Assembly (NCBI RefSeq): GCF_000147335.1
Contig: NC_014501.1
Location: 2,061,501 to 2,125,500, forward strand
From: Gloeothece verrucosa PCC 7822
GTDB lineage: Bacteria; Cyanobacteriota; Cyanobacteriia; Cyanobacteriales; Microcystaceae
DNA length: 64,000 bases
Direction of reading: 5' to 3'
The position numbers and the translations under genes were made by a program. The notes under the pieces were generated by a model. It did no database searches and was not told the DNA's origin. It saw only the letters and a program-made list of their open reading frames with translations. Below, piece after piece: positions 42,951 through 51,010 of this stretch. Numbering within the stretch: the first letter of the stretch is position 1; each line of letters begins with the position of its first letter.

Positions 42951-44444
42951 ATGCTAAATACCCTTGATTTAGAGTTAACCCTTGATAAAGAAACCTACAA
43001 ATCTCAGATAGAAGACTTAATGCGTCAGTTGTGTTCTTTACAACAGACTTGTTGGGAACAAAAACTGCCAGTGATTGTAGTTTTAGAAGGATGGGCAGCA
43101 GCCGGCAAAGGCTCTTTAGTCAAAAAAATCGTTAACTACATGGACCCTAGAGGTTTTGCGGTTCACCCGATATTAAATCCTTCGCCTCAAGAAGAACGTT
43201 TTCCTTTCCTCTGGCGTTTTTGGCATAAATTACCCGCCAAAGGCAGTATAGGATTTTTCTATCACAGTTGGTACACTCATATCTTAGAAGATCGCTTATT
43301 TAAACGCTTACCAGATGCTCTAGCCCCCTCTGTAATGAGAGATATTAATGCCTTTGAGCGTCAGTTAGTAGATGATGGGGCAGCGATCGCGAAATTTTGG
43401 ATTCATCTGAGCCGCAAAGAATTAAAGAGCCGCTTAAAAAAATACGAAACCGATGAGTTAGAATCTTGGCGAGTGCGTCCGGAAGATTGGCAGCAAGCCA
43501 AAAATTATGATCAATATGCTGCCCTGGCTGAAGAAATGATCACCTATACCAGTACGGGATCAGCCCCCTGGACATTAGTCGAAGGAAACTGTCAGCGCTA
43601 TGCTCGAATTAAAGTGTTATCGCAGTTAGTCGCCACCATTGTTCAAGCCCTAGATCAACTCAAAAATAGCCCCAAGAGTCATAGCACCCTAGCACCTCAA
43701 CAAGAACTACTCTCTACAGAACCGGATTTTCTGGCCAAGGTAGATCTAAACTTATGTTTAGACAAAGAAAATTACAAACAACGGTTACGACAGGCACAAG
43801 TAGAATTACGTAAACTACAACTGAGTGTCTTTAAAACCAATATCCCTGTATTAGTGATTTTTGAAGGATGGGATGCTGCCGGCAAAGGAGGAGCCATTAA
43901 ACGCTTGACAGACACCTTAGATCCTCGCAGTTATAAAGTAAATAGTTTTGCCGCTCCCACCACTGAAGAATTACAACATCATTATCTGTGGCGTTTCTGG
44001 CGACACCTTCCAGGAGCAAGAACCATCGGGATTTTTGACCGCAGTTGGTATGGACGAGTTTTAGTCGAAAGAATAGAAGGCTTTGCTACAGAAATCGAGT
44101 GGAGAAGGTCTTATCAAGAAATCAATGAATTTGAAGCCCAACTGACAGATTCAGGCTATGTTCTCGTAAAGTTTTGGCTTCATATCAGCCAAGATGAGCA
44201 ACTGCTACGCTTTGAAGAACGAAAAAATAATCCCTTTAAGCAATATAAACTAACCGAAGAAGATTGGCGCAATCGAGAGCAATGGAATTTATATTATGTG
44301 GCTGTCAATCAAATGATTGCTCGTACTAGCACACCGGCTGCACCTTGGACGATTATTCCAGGGAATGATAAATATTATGCACGAGTTAAAGTTTTAGAAA
44401 CCGTAATTGAGGCGATTAAAGCCGAACTAAAGAGAAGGAGTTAA
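42951..44444 (+). CDS. Two-domain polyphosphate kinase 2 (polyphosphate:AMP phosphotransferase type)
   Basis: A 497-residue protein with two PPK2 domains in tandem. Each has its own Walker A (EGWAAAGKGSLVK and EGWDAAGKGGAIKRL), a PPK2-type lid (the LWRFWHKLP and LWRFWRHLP segments), and (F)DRSWYGRV in the second; in the first it is HSWYTHI, so the first domain is less canonical. Two-domain PPK2 enzymes usually convert AMP to ADP using polyphosphate. AGGA at 42943-42946 precedes the ATG at 42951; a GTG at 42924 is less likely. Confidence 0.88.
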   Translation: MLNTLDLELTLDKETYKSQIEDLMRQLCSLQQTCWEQKLPVIVVLEGWAAAGKGSLVKKIVNYMDPRGFAVHPILNPSPQEERFPFLWRFWHKLPAKGSIGFFYHSWYTHILEDRLFKRLPDALAPSVMRDINAFERQLVDDGAAIAKFWIHLSRKELKSRLKKYETDELESWRVRPEDWQQAKNYDQYAALAEEMITYTSTGSAPWTLVEGNCQRYARIKVLSQLVATIVQALDQLKNSPKSHSTLAPQQELLSTEPDFLAKVDLNLCLDKENYKQRLRQAQVELRKLQLSVFKTNIPVLVIFEGWDAAGKGGAIKRLTDTLDPRSYKVNSFAAPTTEELQHHYLWRFWRHLPGARTIGIFDRSWYGRVLVERIEGFATEIEWRRSYQEINEFEAQLTDSGYVLVKFWLHISQDEQLLRFEERKNNPFKQYKLTEEDWRNREQWNLYYVAVNQMIARTSTPAAPWTIIPGNDKYYARVKVLETVIEAIKAELKRRS

Positions 44445-44517
44445 GATAATAGTAGCTTTAATCCTTTTAAACTCAAGTGTAATCCGTCTTAAGTTTGAAT
44501 ACCTCCATTATTAAGTT

Positions 44518-45363
44518 ATGAAAAAAGTTGTTTTAATGGTTTTTCTGGCAGGGCTGCTTGGAGGCTGTGGTCTGTTTGGCAAAAAAACAGACGAGACAGC
44601 AACCACTCAACCCTCGCCGGTTCCCAATGCTAGTCCCTCTCCGGCTGCCACACCGCCTCAACCCTTTGACAAAGACAAAGCACAAGTCAATGGCTCTAAC
44701 GGTGATATAGACATAGCAGGATTAATTCCTTCAAGACCCCCTAATCAAGTCCCCATCAAAAACGGACGGACAGATCCCTTTGCGGTGGTTCCAGTGAGAC
44801 CAACAATTAAGATTGATCCCACTAAAGGCCCGCTAAAACCCCCTATAGTCCCCGTAGAACCAAGATCAAATAACACTAATTCTCTGGGGCCTACTAAAAA
44901 CACTAACACCGCCAACAATCCCCCCAACTCGAACAAGTCTAAATCCTCTAGTTCCTCTACAGGTAGGACGAAAAGTGGTAAACAGGTTCCGGCCTCCAGT
45001 AAATCTCAATCTCCGGTTGCTCAAAAACAGCCTGTCATTCCGCCGGCACCACCTGAACCCAAAGAAGCCGAGTCTATCTATGTTTCGGGAGTGGTGGGCT
45101 TACCCTCAAGGCCTATTGCCATTGTCAAAGTCCCCGGCGAAAATGTCGAGCGTACAGTGACCTCTGGATCATTTTTAGCTAATGGACAGGTGCTAGTGAA
45201 AGCCATTTATGCTTATTCTGATAATCCCGTCGTGATTTTAGAACAATACGGGATTCAAGTCACTAAAAAAGTGGGTGAGGCTCCTGTAGAAGCTCAAGCA
45301 CCAGACACCCCAGCACCAGACACCCCAGCACCAGACACCCCAGCCAATCCCCAAAAATCTTAG
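44518..45363 (+). CDS. Proline-rich lipoprotein with a PilP-like C-terminal segment
   Basis: A 281-residue protein. The N-terminus MKKVVLMVFLAGLLGGCGLF is a lipoprotein signal with lipobox LGGC (Cys17). A long low-complexity Pro/Ser/Asn-rich linker (about 20-185) follows, then a compact domain of about 70 residues (SIYVSGVVGLPSRPIAIVKV ... FLANGQVLVKAIY ... VVILEQYGIQV). This last pattern resembles the beta domain of PilP/GspC pilot-type proteins; I infer, without proof, a role in cell-envelope assembly. The end carries (APDTP)3 repeats. Confidence 0.6.
   Translation: MKKVVLMVFLAGLLGGCGLFGKKTDETATTQPSPVPNASPSPAATPPQPFDKDKAQVNGSNGDIDIAGLIPSRPPNQVPIKNGRTDPFAVVPVRPTIKIDPTKGPLKPPIVPVEPRSNNTNSLGPTKNTNTANNPPNSNKSKSSSSSTGRTKSGKQVPASSKSQSPVAQKQPVIPPAPPEPKEAESIYVSGVVGLPSRPIAIVKVPGENVERTVTSGSFLANGQVLVKAIYAYSDNPVVILEQYGIQVTKKVGEAPVEAQAPDTPAPDTPAPDTPANPQKS
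45298..45342 (+). repeat. 15-base tandem repeat in coding sequence, three copies
   Basis: GCACCAGACACCCCA occurs three times without change, encoding APDTP three times near the C-terminus of the lipoprotein. Being identical at the DNA level, it is recent and may vary in length between strains. Confidence 0.9.
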
Positions 45364-45453
45364 CTGAAAGCGAGCCGCTTCCACTCTTAAACCTAAGTTC
45401 AATTCATCATTAATGATCCATGAGAATAATTGTATAAGGAGGTTATTAAAACT

Positions 45454-45741
45454 GTGTCCCCCATCCCTGTAGAACAGCGACAAGAAAAAATTGTTTATTC
45501 CTCATTACCCTTAGCTGTCTATCGAGAATTAGCCGCTCATTTAGAGCAAATAGAAGGCCTTACCACTGAGTTAATGCCTCAAACCTCTGAACAATTCGAT
45601 TATTATCAAAGCCAAATAGGCGGATTATTAATCAATTATCCAGCTTCTTTAAATAGTGGTTGTACAGAGCAAATTGAGAAAATTTTGAACTATTATGCTC
45701 ATCGTTATGGCAGTTATCAACGTCAGTCCATAAGCGGTTAA
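45454..45741 (+). CDS. Small hypothetical protein
   Basis: A 95-residue protein starting at GTG 45454; AAGGAGG at 45436-45442 is the best ribosome binding site of the neighbourhood and rules out a start further upstream. It has a helix-rich N-terminal part (LPLAVYRELAAHLEQIEGL), then QIGGLLINYP and a C-terminal helix. No membrane segment is present. It follows the lipoprotein gene by 90 bases on the same strand and precedes the SepF-like gene. I do not recognise the family. Confidence 0.6.
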   Translation: MSPIPVEQRQEKIVYSSLPLAVYRELAAHLEQIEGLTTELMPQTSEQFDYYQSQIGGLLINYPASLNSGCTEQIEKILNYYAHRYGSYQRQSISG

Positions 45742-45990
45742 ATTGAAATAAAAATTTCCTCCTTGCACCTTAATTAGTCAATTGGTTTGAAGAGCAACTC
45801 ATAAAGCTGGCGGCTTATTCTCAACAGATACTTAAGAAATCCAACTAATTTTATTCATCAACTATAAAAATTTAATTATTTCTTTAGATTTGAACGGGTT
45901 AGCTAACTGGTTTATCGTTGTTAGCTCGTACCGCTTTGACTATAATGTCAAGTACAAGATTTAACAAAGCCGCTTAAATAAACTTAAAAT

Positions 45991-46314
45991 ATGGTTCATC
46001 ACTCCCCTATCAACCCAATTGTTCCGAATTTTAAAGATTCTGAGATTGTTGTTTTAGAACTTCACTCAGAAAAAGACACAGAGCAAGCACTCTCGATTTT
46101 GCGGCAACGCAAACCCGTAATTTTAAAGCTAACTCGACTCAAGCCAGAAAAAGCCCAGCGAGTAGTAGACTGGATGGCTGGCGGAACTTATGCAATTGAT
46201 GGTCGAACCGTCTGGATTGGTGAACAGACTTTTCTGTTTGTCCCTAGTTCGGTTGAGGTGGTATCATCTAAGAAAAAACCTTCCTCAATCTCTCCTCGTT
46301 TAGCGATCAACTAA
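45991..46314 (+). CDS. Short SepF-like protein (cell-division family domain only)
   Basis: A 107-residue protein made up of little but the SepF core: KPVILKLTRLKPEKAQRVVD, then WMAGGTYAIDG, followed by IGEQTFLFVPSSVEV. SepF proteins of cyanobacteria are about 190 residues, with an N-terminal amphipathic membrane helix and linker; here only about 35 residues precede the core and no such helix is clear. It is probably a second, shorter SepF-like protein. It could modify FtsZ-ring assembly or have another role. Confidence 0.7.
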   Translation: MVHHSPINPIVPNFKDSEIVVLELHSEKDTEQALSILRQRKPVILKLTRLKPEKAQRVVDWMAGGTYAIDGRTVWIGEQTFLFVPSSVEVVSSKKKPSSISPRLAIN

Positions 46315-46818
46315 AGCTTCCTAGGCTTCTCCATTCACTCAAGTGCATCAAGACCCTATATTGATACAAATAAGGAAAATAAGCCCTTATACCTCTAGCT
46401 CGTCAGGAGAATAGACCATAGAGGAAAATTTTTTCATTTCAAGACATCTTTAACAATTCTTGACACCATCTGCTTTGTTGCTCTTCCATCGCGGATTTAT
46501 TTGGAGTGAGTGCAAGCCATAAAAAAAATTCATCTTCATTAAAAAAGATGCTAGGGTATTTTATTTTTGTTTCTGGGCGGCTAATCTTTCTTAAGTGCAG
46601 ATTTTTTCCTCAAACTTTTTTAAAAAATATTTGAGACTTGGTTGTAAAAATTATTATACTATTGGCTCTTAATTACTCATTAAAGCTATGATTATATAGC
46701 AACCCCCAAAACGAGTTAGGACAGCCCTTTTGCAACAGGAGAAAATCCTTGTGACTTCTAAGTCGGTAACTCCTGACTCTTGCTATACAAGGCACAGCAA
46801 AACCATTAAAGTAATTCC
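46315..46818. other. Intergenic region, no gene seen
   Basis: A 504-base AT-rich spacer between the SepF-like and nitroreductase genes. I see short dyads only (for example CATCTT/AAGATG near 46531-46551) and no tRNA, terminator with T run or protein-like frame. The promoter of the nitroreductase gene should be here. Confidence 0.5.
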
Positions 46819-48354
46819 ATGCCAGACTTGCAAGCATCCATCGCCCACTATTATCATCAGCGAACCAAGTACGACCCTAATACCATTGCCTCAAAAAATA
46901 AAGTCCTCGACTGGTCAAAACAACCGTTTCCCTTCAAAGAATACAAAATCGGCAATATTTTTGACCTCAAACCATACCTATCAAGTCCCTTAAGCACCTC
47001 TTCAGATGCAAAAGTTCAAGAGTGGCGACGACTAAGCCGCTTGCTGGCCTGTAGTTACGGGTTAACTGCCAAACTATCGACGATGGGAGGCCCCCCCATC
47101 TATTTAAGAGCCGCGCCTTCAGCCGGTGGGCTATATCCAGCAGAAATATATCTGATTTCTGGAGGAACTTCTCTACTACCGGCAGGTTTATATAATTATC
47201 AAGCCCTCAACCATTCTCTAATTCATTTTTGGGAAAGTGAGGTGTGGGAGGAATTAGCAAAAGCTTGTTTTAGACATCCCGCCCTTGAGCATACCCAATT
47301 AGCGCTAGTCACTACAGCCATATTTGAGCGTTCCGCTTGGCGTTATGAAGACCGAGCTTACCGGCGTATTTTTTTAGATACAGGACATTTACTCGGAAAT
47401 ATAGAATTAGCCAGTGCTATTAATTATTATCGCCCTTACCTGATAGGAGGATTTACCGATTCAGTCATTGATGAACTCCTATATCTTGATCCTGAACAAG
47501 AAGGCGTGATCACGGTGATTCCTCTCATAGATTTAACAGAAAATCAGCCAAAAATTGAACCCGCAAAAACCGCTTTACCTTCTACTATTAATACCCAATA
47601 TCCTAATATTGCCGATGGAGAATTACTAAAATACTTTCATAAAGCCACCCAAATCAATCAAGCTGAAACCCCCTCTTCTTTAGCCGAAGTCGAGGAAAAT
47701 AGCCCAGGAGAAGATAAATATAACTTTCCTTTCTGTTTAAAAGTTTCTACTTCGTGCCCCCCCATTGACTGGGGAGAAGGGTTAACCGGCATAGAAACCA
47801 CCATTTTAAAACGAAGGTCAACCCGCGCTTATAGTGGTGCCGACTTAACCCTAGATGAACTCAAAGCCTTACTAAATTTTACCTATCAACCTCAAGATTA
47901 TATCGGGCAAGGATTAGATGGAAATCCCGATTATTTTGATTTAAAATTACTACAAACTTTTGTAGGAGTATCTGGCGTAAAAGGATTAGAAGAAGGCTGT
48001 TATTATTATGCTCCAAAAGCTCAGGAACTAAGACAGATCCGCTTTAAAAACTTTCGTCAAGAATTACATTTCTTGTGTTTAGGACAAGAATTAGGGCGAG
48101 ATGCCAGTGTGATGATTTTTCATACCGCAGATTTAAATAAGGCTGTCGCTAAATATGGTGATCGCGTTTATCGCTACTTACACATGGATGCTGGACATTT
48201 AGGACAGCGTTTAAATTTAGCCGCCATTTATCTAAATTTGGGAGTAAGCGGCATCGGGGGATTTTTTGATGATCAAGTGAATGAAGTGTTAGGAATTCCG
48301 CCTGATGAAGCCGTGATTTATATTACCACTTTGGGACGGCCTAGGTTAGGCTAA
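46819..48354 (+). CDS. SagB/ThcOx-type nitroreductase, two tandem domains
   Basis: A 511-residue flavoenzyme. The N-terminal half has LSRLLACSYGLTAK, RAAPSAGGLYPAEIYLISGG and YRRIFLDTGHLLGNIELAS, the SagB/ThcOx pattern. The second half repeats the fold in less conserved form: TTILKRRSTRAYSGADLTLD, GVKGLEEGCYYYAP and YRYLHMDAGHLGQRLNLAA. SagB enzymes oxidise azolines to azoles in peptide natural products, but many two-domain cyanobacterial members are not in such clusters and none of the partner genes is seen here. It is followed by a DUF3598 gene 33 bases on, so the two form an operon. Confidence 0.85.
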   Translation: MPDLQASIAHYYHQRTKYDPNTIASKNKVLDWSKQPFPFKEYKIGNIFDLKPYLSSPLSTSSDAKVQEWRRLSRLLACSYGLTAKLSTMGGPPIYLRAAPSAGGLYPAEIYLISGGTSLLPAGLYNYQALNHSLIHFWESEVWEELAKACFRHPALEHTQLALVTTAIFERSAWRYEDRAYRRIFLDTGHLLGNIELASAINYYRPYLIGGFTDSVIDELLYLDPEQEGVITVIPLIDLTENQPKIEPAKTALPSTINTQYPNIADGELLKYFHKATQINQAETPSSLAEVEENSPGEDKYNFPFCLKVSTSCPPIDWGEGLTGIETTILKRRSTRAYSGADLTLDELKALLNFTYQPQDYIGQGLDGNPDYFDLKLLQTFVGVSGVKGLEEGCYYYAPKAQELRQIRFKNFRQELHFLCLGQELGRDASVMIFHTADLNKAVAKYGDRVYRYLHMDAGHLGQRLNLAAIYLNLGVSGIGGFFDDQVNEVLGIPPDEAVIYITTLGRPRLG

Positions 48355-48387
48355 ATTAGGCAAAATTGTAACAAGGAGAATACCTCA

Positions 48388-49176
48388 ATGAACTTTCAAG
48401 AAGAAAACTGGCTCAATCTTTTTGGTTATTGTACAGAAGAAGGCACAACATGGCACGCCCTGACGACGGTATATTCGCCAGAACTAGAAGTCATGCGTAC
48501 CTATAAATTTACGCGAAAATTTACGAGCAATGCTGACCGAAGTATTATTGCTCATCAAAATACCTATTATTTACCAGATGGCACAGTCAATGAAAAAAGC
48601 TGGACAATTGAAAAGCAAAGCTGTAACCTGAGCGATGGAGTTTGTCATCCAGAAGGTCAAAAGATGAGAGCCATTGGTTTTGGTAATCAAACCAGCATTT
48701 GGGTTTCTAAAAATATTGATGATGAGTCAAATTTGGGTTCGGAAGTTTTTTTAAAACACGATAACTGGCGCTATGGTCTGCTGACGATTTATAAAAATGG
48801 AAATTTAGATAGATTCGTAATTATTAAAGAAAATACTCAAAATTTTCCGGACACAGTGGCAGAAAATACTATTACTAATTTAGAGGGTAAATGGCATCTA
48901 GAACGAACAAAAGTTCAGCCAAATTTAGAATACTTTACAGAAACATTTTCCCATCAAGAAATCGACATAAATTCATCAGTCGCCATCAATACTAACTTTT
49001 TTCTGCCGGAAAAAGTTCTGATAAATCTGCCTAAAGTTGTTCCTATCGATCAAGCCTTTGAAATCACGGTCGGGCAACAAACCGGAGAAAATTTATATAG
49101 ACAAATTAAAATTCAATATGATTCAACCGGTCAATTAAGCGGCTTAATTTCAGAAGTTTACACTTTAGAAAATTAA
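48388..49176 (+). CDS. DUF3598-type lipocalin-like protein
   Basis: A 262-residue protein. The start NFQEENWLNLFGYCTEEGTTWHAL and the pattern of two repeated beta-barrels rich in W, Y and F resemble the DUF3598 family of cyanobacteria and plastids. No signal peptide is seen. AAGGAG lies just before the ATG. It is 33 bases downstream of the SagB-like gene, which suggests that both act together, for example that it binds a substrate or product of the flavoenzyme. Confidence 0.65.
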   Translation: MNFQEENWLNLFGYCTEEGTTWHALTTVYSPELEVMRTYKFTRKFTSNADRSIIAHQNTYYLPDGTVNEKSWTIEKQSCNLSDGVCHPEGQKMRAIGFGNQTSIWVSKNIDDESNLGSEVFLKHDNWRYGLLTIYKNGNLDRFVIIKENTQNFPDTVAENTITNLEGKWHLERTKVQPNLEYFTETFSHQEIDINSSVAINTNFFLPEKVLINLPKVVPIDQAFEITVGQQTGENLYRQIKIQYDSTGQLSGLISEVYTLEN

Positions 49177-49282
49177 ATAGAAAATTGTCAGGCGGGGATA
49201 GCGGCAGGGGATTTGGTCCTGTACATTGAGCAAATTGGTATTATTATGTCCTAACAGGGTATGATCAACCACAGCAGTTTTT

Positions 49283-50908
49283 ATGGGGTATGGTGTGGCT
49301 AACGATAAAAAAACCTCTCGTTCCCTTGCCGGTATCGCTGGAATTGTTGCAGTAGCGACACTGATCAGTAAAATTTTTGGATTAGTGCGTGAACAGGCGA
49401 TCGCGGCCGCCTTTGGTATTGGCCCAGTCGTTAATGCTTACGCCTTTGCTTATGTCGTTCCGGGTTTTCTCCTCATCTTGTTAGGGGGAATAAATGGTCC
49501 CTTTCACAGCGCGTTAATAAGCGTTTTAGCCAAACGAGACAAAGAAGAAGCCGCCCCATTAGTAGAAACAGTTACCACCCTAGTGAGTGGGTTTTTACTG
49601 CTGGTGACCATTATTTTAATTGTCTGGGCAGATGTTTGTATTGATCTGTTAGCACCCGGTTTAACCGCAGACGTAAGGGCGATGGCCATTCAACAATTGC
49701 AAATTATGGCCCCATTAGCCTTATTAGCCGGATTAATTGGTATCGGGTTTGGAACCCTCAACGCCGCCGATCAATATTGGTTACCCGGCATAAGTCCACT
49801 ATTTTCTAGTTTAGCGGTCATTGTCGGCTTAGGTATTTTATTCTGGGTGTTGGGAGATCAAATTAATGCACCTCAATACATCCATCTAGGCTCAATGGTT
49901 TTAGCCGGAGGCACATTATTAGGCGCTATTTTACAATGGTTAGCTCAGTTATGGGCCCAGTGGCAAGCAGGAATGGGCACTTTGCGCCTACGGTTTGACT
50001 GGCGTATTCCAGGGGTAATGGATGTCATGAAAGTAATGGCCCCGGCTACCCTATCCTCTGGGATGTTACATATTAATGTATATACCGATTTATTTTTTGC
50101 TTCATATATAGAAAATGCGGCGGCAGCAATGCGCTATGCGAATTTTATTGTTTTAACCCCGTTAGGGATTATTTCTAATATGATTTTAGTGCCTTTGATG
50201 CCGGTGTTTTCCCATCTAGCTGATCCGGAAAATTGGCCAGAGTTAAAGCAGAGAATTCGCCAAGGGTTATTATTAACCGCCTTGAGTATGTTACCTCTGA
50301 CAGCTATGTTTATTGCTTTGGCTTTTCCAATGGTTCAGGTGATCTATGAACGGGGCGCATTTAAAGCGGCTGCGTCTGGAGAGGTAGCACCAGTATTGAT
50401 GGCTTATGGAGTCGGAATGTTCTTCTATTTAGGCCGGGATGTCTTGGTGCGGGTTTTTTATGCTTTGGGAGATGGAGAAACGCCGTTTCGAGTCAGTATT
50501 TTAAATATTTTTCTCAATGGGCTGTTAGATTTTTTCTTTTATAAACCTTTTTCTACCCCTGGGTTAGTGTTTGCAACGATTGGGGTTAATATGTTTTCGA
50601 TGCTCATTTTTTTATGGATTTTAAACCGTCGTTTAAGAGGGTTACCCTTAAAAGAATGGGGGTTAGCTTTATTACAGTTAGCGGCTATCAGTGTGGTTTC
50701 TGGTGTAGGAAGTTGGGGCGTAAGTTGGCTGTGGAAAACGATCATCGGAGATGGGAATTTATTGTTGCAAGTATTAGAGTTAGGGTTAGCGGTAACGGTA
50801 TCTTTAGGACTGTTTATTATCTTGGCTATGCAGTTAAAGTTACCCGAAGTTAAGATTTTCTTGGATAGAATTGCCCAGAAATTAGGCCGAAAAAAACTTC
50901 TTAAGTAG
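49283..50908 (+). CDS. murJ: Lipid II flippase MurJ
   Basis: A 541-residue membrane protein with 14 expected helices. RSLAGIAGIVAVATLISKIFGLVREQ is the start region; its conserved arginine is in the FGLVREQ stretch. AYAFAYVVPGFLLILLGGINGPFHSAL, and RDVLVRVFYALGDGETP further on, are hallmark MurJ motifs. It moves the peptidoglycan precursor lipid II to the periplasmic side. The ATG at 49283 lies 15 codons before the first helix. The gene is followed by the first copy of a direct repeat and faces the halogenase-like gene. Confidence 0.92.
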   Translation: MGYGVANDKKTSRSLAGIAGIVAVATLISKIFGLVREQAIAAAFGIGPVVNAYAFAYVVPGFLLILLGGINGPFHSALISVLAKRDKEEAAPLVETVTTLVSGFLLLVTIILIVWADVCIDLLAPGLTADVRAMAIQQLQIMAPLALLAGLIGIGFGTLNAADQYWLPGISPLFSSLAVIVGLGILFWVLGDQINAPQYIHLGSMVLAGGTLLGAILQWLAQLWAQWQAGMGTLRLRFDWRIPGVMDVMKVMAPATLSSGMLHINVYTDLFFASYIENAAAAMRYANFIVLTPLGIISNMILVPLMPVFSHLADPENWPELKQRIRQGLLLTALSMLPLTAMFIALAFPMVQVIYERGAFKAAASGEVAPVLMAYGVGMFFYLGRDVLVRVFYALGDGETPFRVSILNIFLNGLLDFFFYKPFSTPGLVFATIGVNMFSMLIFLWILNRRLRGLPLKEWGLALLQLAAISVVSGVGSWGVSWLWKTIIGDGNLLLQVLELGLAVTVSLGLFIILAMQLKLPEVKIFLDRIAQKLGRKKLLK

Positions 50909-50948
50909 GTAGATAAAAGTCAAGTTATCTGTATGACTTTACACATAG

Positions 50949-51010
50949 TAGGGTGTGTTACCGTAGCGTAACGCACCTCAACCTCTTAAATTATTAATCG
51001 TTAAATTTAT
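50949..51010. repeat. Direct repeat copy 1, beside the halogenase stop codon
   Basis: Starts TAGGGTGTGTTACC, then forms a near-palindrome GTGTGTTAC-CGTAGC-GTAACGCAC, then CTCAACCTCTTAAATTATTA and on to ATTTAT. From 50977 the last 34 bases match the copy at 53045-53078 with one difference. The halogenase stop codon (51007-51009) lies inside it. Confidence 0.85.
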
